This document shows positions 11,294 through 22,600 of a DNA stretch of 64,000 nt, in pieces. The notes beneath the pieces were generated by a model that saw only the letters and a program-made list of their open reading frames with translations, made no database searches and was not told the origin of the DNA. Source of the DNA: Mytilinidion resinicola (Eukaryota > Ascomycota > Dothideomycetes > Mytilinidiales > Mytilinidiaceae). A program made the translations under genes and the position numbers. Where the stretch lies: positions 303,271 to 367,270 of the forward strand of contig NW_022985439.1 of assembly GCF_010093595.1 (NCBI RefSeq). Direction: 5' to 3'. Within the stretch, counting starts at the first letter, position 1, and every line of letters starts with the position of its first letter.

Positions 11294-12604
11294 CTACAAC
11301 AGCATCCTCGCAGCCCACATTGCCAACCCTATAATCATAGCCTCCACACCTCCTGATCCTCCGACCCTTCCACCCGCACCTCCTTGCGAGTTTGTACTCG
11401 TAGCGCTCACACCTCCATACCCCGTCTGCGTCTGCGTCTGCGTCCCAAACCCGTACCCAGCCACCGAGCTCGCCGCGGCCTGCGGAACCTCTGTGACAAT
11501 CACCCACGGCATCCATGTCGTAAACGGCGCCGCGCTCACACTCGGGTTGCTGTCCGCACTATACAATGGCAGAGCTGTCGCGCGCGTCGGCTGGGGCTTA
11601 TTATCCGCCTCTTGGGGATCCAAGACAGCATCGATAACGTGCATGACGCCATTTGCAATAAGTAGATCCTGTGTGAGAATGCGGGCGGAGTTGACGAAGA
11701 GCGAATTTGAGGAGAAAGAAATGGTGAGGGATTCGCCGGCGAGGGTGGTCAGAGTGGTGCTGTTGCCGTCGGTGAAGTTGGTGCTGTACCAGGGACCGAG
11801 GGGCGAGGCGACAATGTGGTATTTCAGGAGCGTTGACAGGGCCGTTGGATCCTTAGCTAAGTTCGAAATAGCGTTGTTGATGGTATTTAGGGCCGCGTTG
11901 TTCGGCGCAAAAATGGTCAGATCGGAGGTTTCGTTGAGTAGAGCGGCAACGGCCGTGACGCTCTTGTTCGGTGAGTAGTAGGTCGCCCCCAGGAACGACG
12001 TGAGCTGGAACGGCTCTGCGGCAGTGGAGAAGAGCTCAGCGGTGTCCGGGAAGCGGGTTGGGGGGGTGACGAGGGAGCTGATGATATGGATGAGACCGCC
12101 GGCGAACTTAATATCGGTCTCAACGGCAGGCGAACGCGACGATTGTCCCGAGACCCAAATCATCTCTTTCTCATTCTGCATCACGCCGCCAAGGCGCTGC
12201 CCTGCGGTCACATTGCTCATAGTAGCATTGTTGAGCCAGGTCGGGAAGTACTGGAAGGTTGGCTTCAGGTCATCGGAACCTATGGAGCCTGGAATAACGT
12301 GGTAGTCGAGGATGTTCTGGATGGCGACCACATCATTGTGGTCGAAAGCAGGGCCGACGACTGGGTAATATATCGTCTTTGCGAAGGCATCGTTGTTGGG
12401 CGCGAGGATGGTAATGGGGGACGAGGAAGGCTGCTTTTCGAGGAGGGCAAGCAGCTCGGGATACGAGTTCTCGAGGACGTTTTTAAAGGTGGAGAGATTT
12501 GCGGTCTTATTAAGGGTGTCACTGAAGGACGGGAGATCCGCGGCTAGGGTGCATGATGTGAAGACCAGCGAGAGACTGAAGGTGAGGAAACGACTGGATA
12601 ACAT
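11294..12604 (-). CDS. Fasciclin (FAS1) domain protein, secreted and probably GPI-anchored
   Basis: Cell-surface adhesion-type protein of 436 aa from a single exon. An N-terminal signal peptide of about 21 residues (MLSSRFLTFSLSLVFTSCTLA) is followed by two FAS1 domains, roughly residues 24-185 and 195-335. Typical FAS1 cores are ITILAPNNDAFAKT and ILDYHVIPG in the first domain and LTIFAPNNAALNTI, LLKYHIVASPLG and VMHVIDAVLDP in the second. There are many N-glycosylation sequons (NKT, NLS, NAT, NVT, NFT). A Ser/Thr/Gly-rich linker leads to a hydrophobic tail (MIIGLAMWAARMLL) that fits a GPI-attachment signal. Ascomycete relatives are vacuolar or wall proteins of uncertain role. Confidence 0.85.
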   Translation of the reverse strand: MLSSRFLTFSLSLVFTSCTLAADLPSFSDTLNKTANLSTFKNVLENSYPELLALLEKQPSSSPITILAPNNDAFAKTIYYPVVGPAFDHNDVVAIQNILDYHVIPGSIGSDDLKPTFQYFPTWLNNATMSNVTAGQRLGGVMQNEKEMIWVSGQSSRSPAVETDIKFAGGLIHIISSLVTPPTRFPDTAELFSTAAEPFQLTSFLGATYYSPNKSVTAVAALLNETSDLTIFAPNNAALNTINNAISNLAKDPTALSTLLKYHIVASPLGPWYSTNFTDGNSTTLTTLAGESLTISFSSNSLFVNSARILTQDLLIANGVMHVIDAVLDPQEADNKPQPTRATALPLYSADSNPSVSAAPFTTWMPWVIVTEVPQAAASSVAGYGFGTQTQTQTGYGGVSATSTNSQGGAGGRVGGSGGVEAMIIGLAMWAARMLL

Positions 12605-13186
12605 AATGTGATTATGTTGTGGATACGCGCATCACCGAAGAAAAAACGAGCGTGGTGTTGAGGGCGGCGAGGTCCCAAAAACACGACGAGGCACACGCTT
12701 TACCTTATGAAAGGACTTGTGGCGTTGTCGCAAATGTTTATTGGCAAGATAAGGCAGCCCGGCATCTAGATTGGGAAACACGCCGTATGGAACCATGGAA
12801 AGGGGTGAGCTAGCTAAGACTTGGGAAGGTCCAGGCACAGGGCTGAAGGAAAGCTGCATGGTCCTACCGGCTTGAGCATCGTGAGTTGCTATTCTGTATT
12901 ACAATCTGTGGATGTGCGGATGCAGGATAGAACATAATTATGTGCACAATATCAACATATGGTGTCGATCGGTCATGATGGAGACGGCAAAGGGTTGATG
13001 ATTTGACGCAGGGGTCGCGCTAGTGCGAGGCAGCGGGCCGGATATGTGGGCACCACGTGGATGCCGAGCGCTTAATGATAGATGCTGTAACAGACATTGC
13101 GGCTTCTGCCTGCAGGATAGGTGCGATGCTAAGGCGAGTGCCAATCGCCGGTTTGTGATGTTGTATGAGGGACGAAGCCATCCACT

Positions 13187-13415
13187 CACGCTGGGCGTGT
13201 AAAAGCGGCACACTAGGAGGTATCAAGCACTTTGCCTCGCGGATACATCTGCCACTGTCTGGGGTGCTTCAACGAGTTTCCACATAGTCCAAAGGTGAAG
13301 GGTTTCTATCTGGTTCAGATCCATGAAAATGTATTGAAGCACTTCATGCAGTGGCAGACAGGTATACACACAGGCTGAACTTGAACAGCGTGCCACTGTT
13401 ATCATACCCAGCGTG
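13187..13415 (+). repeat. Fold-back (MITE-like) repeat, copy C
   Basis: About 229 bp. The left end is CACGCTGGGCGTGTAAAAGC and the right end GTGCCACTG to CCCAGCGTG. The inner arms are CATCTGCCACTGTCTGGGG and GCAGTGGCAGACAGGTATAC. The centre starts TTTCCACATAGTCCAAAGG. It lies about 140 bp before the start codon of the next gene. Confidence 0.75.
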
Positions 13416-13450
13416 GGCGGATACTTCGTACCTGTAGCCTCAGGCCGATG

Positions 13451-13475
13451 CACGTGATCCGATCCGATCCGATCT
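13451..13475. promoter_or_regulatory. CACGTG E-box followed by GATCC repeats
   Basis: A CACGTG palindrome is directly followed by four GATC-containing repeats, about 77-100 bp upstream of the ATG at 13552. CACGTG is bound by bHLH factors of the Cbf1/Pho4 type in fungi. Its use here is inferred only from position. Confidence 0.35.
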
Positions 13476-13551
13476 AATCAGATCAACCATCATCGACATC
13501 GTGAACGTGGGTCTTCACTACGATGCCTCAGAAATTATCCCCACTCCCACA

Positions 13552-14212
13552 ATGGGCTCCTCAGTCTCCAAAGGCGCTCGCGCAGCCGGCAACGCCGCTC
13601 GCAAATACCCCACACGAGTCACCAATGCCACAAACACGCCTTCTTCCGCTCCTCCAGTAGCACCAGGCGGCCGACCTGGACCTACCGTGCATCCGACACC
13701 ACAGGCAAGCCAGGCCAAGACTGAGGGTAAGTCAATCTATTTCTCGGCGCTTCGCATCATACACAATTGCTAACCAACAAACCTCCACAGCAATAAACCT
13801 CGACGGCCAAGACCCAACCTTCGCCGCCCAACTCCGCTCCCTCGGCGCCGTCCAACCAAACCCCCACTACTCCTCCACCTCAACATCCCCTCTAGACCCC
13901 CAACGCTCCGCGGACACAGACTACACTTCCCAGCCCACGTCGCAGTACCCTTCCGCGTACCCCGACCCAAGCACCAACCCCGCGCTGACCGTGCTCGCGG
14001 CGCGGACAAGACTGCAGGAGCTGGCGGAAGAAGAGCTGTCGCAAACGGGCCGGAGGGGCTTCCAGGGGCGGTCGTTTGTGGATGTCGCGGCCGTAAGGCA
14101 GGCTATGATGCTTGTGCAGCGGGGGGAGACGCAAAGTAAGGCGGAGGAGACGGTGGGGTTGAAGAAGGGGAGGTTGGGGGCGCTGGGAAGGGGGATTGTG
14201 GAGGCTGTGTGA
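13552..14212 (+). CDS. Uncharacterised small protein with N-myristoylation motif
   Basis: Exons 13552-13726 and 13791-14212 give 198 aa. The start MGSSVSKGARAAG fits the N-myristoylation consensus (Gly2, Ser6, Lys7), suggesting membrane attachment. Residues 20-130 are Pro/Ser/Thr-rich and probably disordered (APPVAPGGRPG; HYSSTSTSPLDPQRS). The C-terminal third is predicted helical and looks like a small conserved domain: LAARTRLQELAEEELSQTG, GRSFVDVAAVRQAMMLVQRG, then SKAEETVGLKKGRLGALGRG, which has a helix-turn-helix look. The intron (GTAAGT donor, TGCTAACC branch) is clear. I cannot assign a function. A fold-back element and an E-box lie just upstream. Confidence 0.7.
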
Positions 14213-14497
14213 ATTTGATGCAGGGATATCAAGTGTATAATACTGTATTGGTTGGATGGGCGTATTATAAGCATGGGGGAAACCCTGGTTACAGGATGTA
14301 GGATTACGACCAAGAAGGCGTATGGTAGGCATTGTCCTGAAGACCGGAGTCGGAAGCATGAATAAGTGGGTCACACTCAGTAATGAGCTCTCCTTCAAGC
14401 ATGGAGAACTTGGACTAGTCAAACGAGTTTTTATACCATCTGAATCAGACGCGCAGATTGCGCATCATTCAACACAATGAAGCATCAGAGCTATGTC

Positions 14498-17400
14498 TCA
14501 ACCCCCCAGAGCACTGATCCTGAACACCTGCATCCCAACTCCACAAACGACCACACCCACGCCTCTCCCTCCGTCAGCATCCAGAATAGCAAGATCTGCA
14601 ACGTCCGCCACAGCTGTATCTATTTTACCAGCATTCCTTACGTCTAGTCCTTCAACGCCTGGCTGAGTGCAATCGATGCTGATAATCCACAAGATAACTC
14701 GCTGGTCAGTGCCCGACGTGACGAGCTGCAACTCCCGCGCAAGGGATTGATCCGAGTCAGCATCTGCTCGAATCATAGTTGGAACGGTAGGCAGGAAAGC
14801 ACACGCCGTCACAGCGGCTGTGTGGGCGCGTGGGACCAGGAGTGTCGACACGTTTGGCGACGAAGGCTCAGCAGTTAAGCGGATGAGCGTGACGCCCAGT
14901 GCTCCATCATCGCCACCTGTGACGAGTAGTGTGATTTCGGGCGATATGGGCTGGTATGCAAGCGTTTTGGCCGTGTTTTGGTGGATCTTAGTGCGCGAGG
15001 AGTGGATGAGAGGGTCAGATGAAAAATCCCAGAATGCAACGTGTCCATCAGTTCCTGATGTGAGGAGTATCTGGGGCGAGAGGAAAATGGAATGAGTGAG
15101 GCATGAGGTGAGGTAGACTCCAGTGTGAAGGAGACTCCATGGAGAGGGCGAGGAGGGTATATACGAGTAGATCTAGGAGGGAATATCAGTAATGGCAGAG
15201 TCGATGGAAAGGATCAAAACGTACTCTGATAGTGGAGTCTGAATATGCCATCGAGATGACATATTGCCTCCCTGGTCTTTTAACATCCTCCACACTCTGC
15301 TTGCGTACCGAGAAGCTCATTATGCGCAGGTCTGGTACGTCACTTTCCGACTCGCAGACAGCCTCGCAGACGACACCTACACCAATAATTGGAAGCATAC
15401 GGATACGCCATACGAAGAACTCTTCACGGCCACCGCTGCTAAAGAGATATTTGCCATCCTCGGACCATGCTAGGTGCTGTATACCAGTCATGTGCTTCCG
15501 CAACGTCCGTAGACATCGGAGGCTGGATAGAGACGCTGATGTCAGTCCATGGGATGTATACTCAAAGATCTTGATGTCGGTATCCTCAGCGCCGGTTGCA
15601 ATCAGCTGTATGGATCCGTCATTGTTCGGAATATGCGGCGAAACGGCAACGGCCTTGATCTCCCGTCCATGCCCGCCACTCCGAAGAACCTTGTGTGATG
15701 CTTCGCCGCGATGGCATACTCTCATGTTGGCTGCTTGGGTCCAGACAAGAGTTCCGCCAGGGCCTGAAGGACTAGGGTCAAAGGCCCAGTTCCTGTGAGC
15801 ACCTCCGCATTCGACTGTCATGACCTCTTCTTCATTACTTTCGTCGAGGAGGATAAACTGGGTACCTCGGAAGCCATAGACCATCAAATTTTCATTTCGA
15901 ACGTAAACCCCCTCAATGTTTGGGCCGAACGGGAGGTTCGTCTTGTGAACTAACTTTGCTTGTCCGCTTTCGAAGTCGACTTGATGAGCCGCGCACGAGC
16001 CGTCTCTACCAACAGAGATCAAATAGCCAGAGGACGTTGGCTCTTCGGCATTGGCGGAGGACTTCCAAATCATCGAAGTGACTGTTTCTTTTCCATGGAC
16101 GTTTGGCAGCACGTCAACCAAGGGTGCTAGCAAGGAATCACTTCTTTCTGTGTCTCTTGGGGTAGCTGGAAGGGCGTAGCACGCAACCGATCCCGATCGA
16201 CTTCCGACAAACATGTATTCTTCAGTTCCAGCTCCCTGAGTCTGTGCAATAGTCGTGCTGGTGGCCACAAAGCTTGACTGTCCTGGTATGGATAAGGGTA
16301 TCTCCTCTACTACGCTGAAGAGCAACCCGGAATCCCGCTCACTTGCGGGCGATTGATTGGACGAATCTTCTCCCGCTTCCAGCCCAGATATGGTGGGTGT
16401 AGCCTTGATATTCTCGGATTTGGAGGGGCTAAGCAGGAGAAGGGTGGCTTGTGGTCCCCCTATCAAAGTGACTAAAAGATAAAAGCTCTCTTTGTCGCAA
16501 CGGAGAGCCTTATGCGGGAACAGGCCTCCTACTTTCCTACCTGCCGAGTAGATGTGTTTTGGGCTAGAAGACTTCGGAATAGCATATACGTCTCCTGTAG
16601 TGCCAGCAAAGAATGCAATCTCGTGAGATGCCAAACTGGCAGTGATTGAATACCCTTTGAGGGTCGGTATCTGGTGGAACGATAAAGACGTTATCCTATT
16701 CTCACTGACTAGAGACTTAGAGACATCCACGGGAGGACTGCTGCTCCCTTCCACGCCATGGCCCCCTCCGTCGTGTCGCACGGAAACACGGGCGGGAGGC
16801 GAGCTAAGTTCTGTTTGCCTTGTGATTACCCTCCCTTCATTAGTCGTGAGTAGAACTAATCTCTGAGCAATAAAACTGTAGCTGCGAAAGATGTCGGTCT
16901 TTTTAGAGGACTGGATGCTCCCAACAATATCTTCCATTGTCTGATTGTCATCAAAGGTTGTATTTGTTGTGGAGACCGTTTTTGCATCCGGGAAATACAT
17001 AATGATCTTGCTATCTGCGGCTCCAGTCACAATCTGGCTCAGTTGTTCTCTCGAGTAGTCCAGCGATAAGGACCACATATTCTTGCCTGTGTGGAATGCT
17101 GCGGATCTTATTTCTTTGAGATTAAAGGGGAGTGTCGAAGTGTCAGGAACGATACTATGAGTTTCCTTAGGTACCAGATCCCATATTCTTGAGGTTGCAT
17201 CTTCTCCGGTCGATATCATCTGAACAGCGTCGACACTATGGCCAGCAATACACCCTGGTTTGAGAAACTGAACTGTCCAAACTCGGGAGCTATGACCCCA
17301 GCCGATGGCCAGACAAAGCTGATCGGATTCTCCTGTGATTGGCAGATTGGCTCCGAAGCCAGTCTCACGTTCATGTGGCGAGTCCAACGTGTTGATAATA

Positions 17401-18345
17401 GGAAGCTCGGAGATATCCCAAATGCGTATTGAGCGATCATCACTACAACTAGCGAGTAACCGCTTAACCTTGGTATCGTCTTCTAAGACCAGCTTCTCGG
17501 ATATCTGGACGCCGAAGACCGAGCCCTCATGGCCTGTGAATACGTGATGCAATTGGGCGCTTGATGAGCTTTCGTGCGACTCTGACCATGACCACACGAG
17601 TATCTCGCCAAAGGCCGTTCCTGCAGCTATCAAAATGTGATTGGCTGATGTCCATGATAGATGGGCCGCGTATAAGATACACCTAGAGCTCGCAGTGAGC
17701 TCGTCTAGATGGATTTCCAAGGCACTACTTCAAAGAGTTAGCATCTATTCAATCTCCTGCTAGCATTGCGCTATTAGAGTTTAGTAGATTCTATGTATTA
17801 CCTTAGAGTATCTGTAGCTGTAGGCGTTGAAGATGGTTCAAATTTTAAGTTCAATCGAAGAAGCGCATTATGTGCAGTGATTGCGGCCACAGTCCGTCGC
17901 TCGATGAGAGTTGAAGAAGTTGAGATACTACTAGGTGCAAGACGAACGTCAAGTATCCAGTCGGGACATTTCAAGACTAGAGATAGATGAAAGATTGCGA
18001 ACTCTTCCTGAGGAAGACTGCCTTTCCTGGTGTCATCGAGCTTCGAGAAATGTAGCCTCAAAAGACGAACGTAGCAGCCTCCGTGAATTAGAAGTACGAT
18101 AGAAGAGTCTGATTGCGAACAAATCAGTATGCCATGAATTGCTTGCTTCCGAAAGATTTGTTGAGAGGCTGTTAACTTGGATGACTTGTGATGAAATAAT
18201 TGAAGAAAAGGTCCTTCTGCTGCAAACAGATATTGGTCGCAGAAGGCTAAGGCTGTCACGGGAACACGGATGCATTCATACTGGGATGGGTCAGTAGGGC
18301 CTCAAGACAGGACGATCTTTGACGCACATCTATGGACTGCGACAT
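14498..18345 (-). CDS. RTT10: WD40 protein of the WDR6/Rtt10 (Trm734) family
   Basis: Large beta-propeller protein; the yeast member partners Trm7 in 2'-O-methylation of tRNA wobble nucleotides and is also linked to endosomal recycling. Exons on the minus strand are 18345-18328, 18280-17802, 17724-15225 and 15172-14498, giving 1223 aa. The first exon codes only MSQSID; it joins in frame to YECIRVPVTALAF, which fits the family start. WD repeats are visible as FTGHEGSVFGVQ...RLLASCSDDRSIRIWDIS, GHSSRVWTVQF...MISTGEDATSRIWDL, GHGREIKAVAVS...TGAEDTDIKIFE and ILLTSGTDGHVAFWDF. Splicing at 15224-15173 makes SDSTIRIYSYIP. Intron 18327-18281 is only 47 nt. The yeast protein is 1013 aa, so this one is somewhat long. 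Confidence 0.85.
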
Positions 18346-18523
18346 TGAAGGGTGTGGCGATCAAAAGCCGTGATAGAATTTTGGTGTTGAGAAACTGAGT
18401 CAGCCCCGGGAAAACTTCCCCTCCGTGGCGACGTCACCCCAAACTTTTGTCTCTCCACCTCGAACATATTATTTTATTAACAGCAACTCCAAGTGATACC
18501 CAGGACGAAACTCGACCGTCAGG

Positions 18524-19192
18524 ATGTCTCTCGGTCCATCAGAAGCAAATGTTGACAGCCTAACGGCTGAACAGCAGGAGAATTTCGAAGATGTAAGTAC
18601 CCACAGATATCGAGTAACCCCACCAGAATGAGATGGAATACGTTGGCTCACGTTCACTACGCACAGATCGAGAAGCAATTTGCAGTCAAAGGTCCGTCTA
18701 CTTCAATGATCAATTCACTTCAAAACTCACTGCCTCTAGTGGTACAACATATGGAAGCATACTGGTCGATACTCGAGAAGATGCGCGGATCGACTCTGCG
18801 CCTTACGAGACTGGACAACGAAATCTACGAGCACTTCAAGAAAGAGTTCCCCGACTTCGATGCGAAGGCTACAATCAATGAGGACGAGATGAAGAGCAAA
18901 GCGGGCAAGGAGCGGTGGCGGAACTTCATTAACACATATGAGGAAAAAGTGGCGGATTACAACTTCGGGACAATGGTTCGGGCGAATCCCAAGTTTGAAT
19001 ACGCTGAAAAGGATGAGGTTATATTTGCTGTCCGCATGCAGTTCTATGCGATAGAGATCGTCCGGTAAGCCCGATTCCGTGTCATCGTTGGGGTTTCTTG
19101 TACTCACATCCGCAAGAAATCGGGAAGGACTTAACGACTGGATCTACGAAAAAGCGGAAGCCGAGAGGAAAGAAAAAGCTAGCAAGAAGTGA
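18524..19192 (+). CDS. PBDC1-like protein (polysaccharide biosynthesis domain; YPL225W family)
   Basis: Small conserved eukaryotic protein; the yeast member has been reported as a chaperone for translation elongation factor eEF1A (established knowledge of the family, not visible here). Exons 18524-18592, 18667-18691, 18740-19064 and 19117-19192 give 164 aa. The second exon is just 25 nt (IEKQFAVK). Signature stretches are HMEAYWSILEKMRGSTLRLT, DNEIYEHFKKEFPDFD, KERWRNFINTYEEKVADYNF and EVIFAVRMQFYAIEIVRNRE. The tail is Lys-rich (ERKEKASKK). Introns start GTAAGT, GTCCGT and GTAAGC. The gene is divergent from WDR6, with about 180 bp between start codons. Confidence 0.85.
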
Positions 19193-19694
19193 GCGGCAAG
19201 CTCATGCGCCATCAATATACCCTACGGCCACGTGCGGCCATGCGACATGAACAAAGCCGGCACGAATATTTCGGCCGTCATAGTAGGTGGGCCTTTGTTC
19301 TCTCCCAAGATCGTACATAGAACGAGGGAGGGAGGATCCCGCACCACGACTCTCAACCTTTTGACCTCGAGTTGTTGGAGTGGATGTAAATTGGGTTGAC
19401 TAGTCACATTATGAGATGAATGAGTGAAGACACTCCTAGATTTGCTCAAAGTGAACAAAGTGAGTGGTGAGATTTGATGGCATTCGGGACGGGAACCCTT
19501 TCCGGGCGGCGCAGAACAATATTAAGCCAAAACAATGCGATTTCTGAAGCTGGCCAATCAACGTCTTTGAGCCACTCATGTGGGCAATTCCTCGAAACGC
19601 CCATTTCTAAGGTCCATGTCTATCGCAGCGTCCATCCGATAAACCTATTCCTCCCAATTTCTTGCGACATTCGACACTGTGTCTTCGATCAATA
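19193..19694. other. Intergenic, promoter side of the Ste6-like gene
   Basis: This 502 bp lies between PBDC1 and the ABC exporter. A GC-rich near-palindrome GGCCACGTGCGGCC sits near 19227. No gene is seen. Confidence 0.45.
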
Positions 19695-22600
19695 ATGGGA
19701 CGCGCGGAGCTCACCGAGGAGCGCAAGTCGCGGACGGAAACCCACGAATTCGAAGAAGGCAAAAACCAGGATGTGGATACTACCGAATTGGAACACATCC
19801 GCAAGGCGGGCTGGAAGGCGCTCTTCAGCTTCACAACCAGAAAGCACTTGGGGATCCTGGCGTCTGCGACGATCTCAGCTATGGTCTTCGGCCTGGTCCT
19901 CCCAGCAGCCTCGGTCTTGCTAGGCTTAATAGTGAACCAATACACCAACTTCGGCGCGCGAAGAATCTCTGGTGACGAGCTTCTGAGGAATGTTTCGAAG
20001 TATTGCATCTACTTGACAGTCTTGGGAGCCACTTCATGGGTCACAAACATATTCAGTCAAACGCTATGGTTGACCTTTGGGGAAATGCAGGCGAGAAGCG
20101 CAAGGGATCGCATGTTCAAAAATCTTCTCTCAAAAGATATTGAATGGTATGACATGAGGAGGAATGGAATAGGCGCATTTTTGCCAAGAGTACAAACGTA
20201 GGTCTGAAATGATTTTAGTAAGTACCTGTGTTGACATCGATCAGGCAAATCCGCGAGCTTCAACTGGCAGCCTCCCAACCCATGGCAGAAGCGGTCCAAT
20301 GCCTTTCCACAGGCATCGGAGCTATCATACTCGCACTGGTCTTCTCCTGGAACCTGACCCTCGTCATCATAGCCACGGTGCCGATCGTGTTCATTGTGAT
20401 GACTATCCTGTCAGCTCGAATCGGCCCACATGTTCACGAACAAGGAGAGAGGCTTCAAGGAGCGATGAAGTACGTCACAAATGCCTTCCGGAGTATTGAG
20501 ATGGTCAAATGCTTCAACGGACAAGAATCTGAACTTGAGAGATACACCCGAGCTATTAGAGAGGCTGCAAAGAGCTACACCAGACAAGCCAGCTTGAAGT
20601 CAATGCAGTTGGCGTTTCTGCAGTTTTGCACGCTTTCGGTCTTTGTACAAGGATTTTGGTATGGGAGCACACTCATTGCGCGTGGAAAGCGGAGCCCTGG
20701 CCAAGTCATAACCACCTTCTGGTGTGCTTTGGTGGCAGTCCAGGCTGTGACGTCGTTCATTCCTCAACTGATAGTTATTGAGAAAGGCCGAGTTGCGGGT
20801 GCAAAACTTCGAGCGGTGATGGCTCAGATGCAGGCGGAATCGAATGCAACCGGGGATGATGGCGGGATCAGACCAACTCTGTGTAAGGGAGACATTGAAT
20901 TCGATAAAGTAAGTAGCGTATGTCGAACGAATACGCAGGACGTACTAATCAAGTCCTAGGTATCCTTTGTCTACCCTACGCGTCCTTCACAACTGGCGAT
21001 CAAAGATGCGAGCATGTTCTTCCCTGCCGGAGAGACTACATTCGTAGTAGGCAGAAGCGGTTCTGGGAAAAGCACTCTTGGGCAGTTGCTCTTGCGATTC
21101 TACGATCCCCTGGAGGGCACCATTCGACTGGATGGACAGCCGCTGAAATTAATCGATGCCCACTGGCTCCGTGAAAACGTTACCCTGGTGGAACAACATA
21201 GTGTACTATTCGACGACTCGATATACAACAACATTGCGATCACAAGGTCCAAAAACGGAATGCCCGAACTCGATAGTGTCAAGGAGGCTGCTCAGTTTGC
21301 TCTGCTCCAGCAAACGATCAATGACCTCCCCGATGGCTTCGACACGATTGTTGGTTCGAAAGGGAGCACATTGAGCGGCGGCCAAAGACAACGTGTCGCT
21401 TTGGCCCGGGCCCGGCTTCGAGATACAGCAATTCTCATCCTAGACGAGTCTACTAGTGCGTTGGATTACATCACAAGATCATTGATGCTCGAAGCTATTC
21501 GAGCCTGGCGTCGTGGCAGGACAACGATCGTCATTACCCACGACATATCTCAGATCCAGCCCCAGGATTATGTTTTCGTTCTTGACAACGCCCAAGTCGT
21601 CCAAGAAGGATACAGGAAAACGATGGAGGAAGTTAAAGGCTCGCCATTCTATACATTCTTGACAGAGCCGGTGCCTTCGCCAACACAATCGCTAGATGAC
21701 GCAGACCCTCTGGATAACTTCGAGGAACGATCTTCTTGGACTGTGTCCGGGTTAGGCCTGAAAGGGATACATTTTCCAGCTCAAGACGGTAGTCGTCTAT
21801 CAGATGAATCAATCGATCCTCTAGATGCGTATCTGCAAGAGCGTTCCGAAACGCCCATGAGGCCGATCTCAGCGGTATTTGCTAGTCCTCTGGGTCAAGA
21901 CCCTCGGAGATTATCTACGGCTCATCACACCTCACCGTACTGGAGATTCACCGCGAACAGCCTCAGCGCAGAACCAAACTCAGCAACCATTCGTCAAGGA
22001 TCTACACACGACCTCGAGAAGTATACATTCGTCGATCCAGATCCCAAAGTCTTGCCAAAGCCCTCTCCTAGGGCGATCAGTCGCTCGGGGACACCAGTCC
22101 AGCGAATGGTCTCGGGCGCAGATAGACTGGCCGCTAGGGCGAGGGAGTCGACAACTAGCGATAGCCCTCCAGCGAAGATATCGCGCGGTAGAAGTGTACG
22201 CCAATTACTACGGAACCACCAGCATCCGCGACACCAGGCTGTGAAGCCACTTAGTACACTGAAGATTTTATCCACTATCTGGCCACAACTAGATTGGCTG
22301 GCTCGCCTATATCTTGTTTTGGCATTCCTTACTGCATGTGTGCATGCTGCTGCTACCCCAGTTTTTTCGTATGTCTTCGCTCATCTCATCTCTACGTTCT
22401 ACATTTCGACGAATCGCAGCCAGAACGCCATGATTTACTCGCTATCAATCCTGGGCTTAGCGTTTGTCGATGGCGCCGCGACCTACGTCTTCCACTTTCT
22501 TTTTGAGTATACCGCGCAGGTTTGGATTACCAGCACGAGGATCGAAGCAATGAAACGGCTGCTCGACCAACCCCGACAATTCTTCGACGAACAAGGCAAC

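Larger units (their letters stand above)
12605..13551. other. Divergent intergenic region with fold-back copy C
   Basis: About 0.95 kb between the divergent fasciclin gene and the small myristoylation-candidate gene. It holds the fold-back element at 13187-13415, E-box palindromes CACGTG at 13054-13059 and 13451-13456, and a short run of GATCC units just after the second one (13456-13475). Minus-strand frames here have no family signal. Confidence 0.6.
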
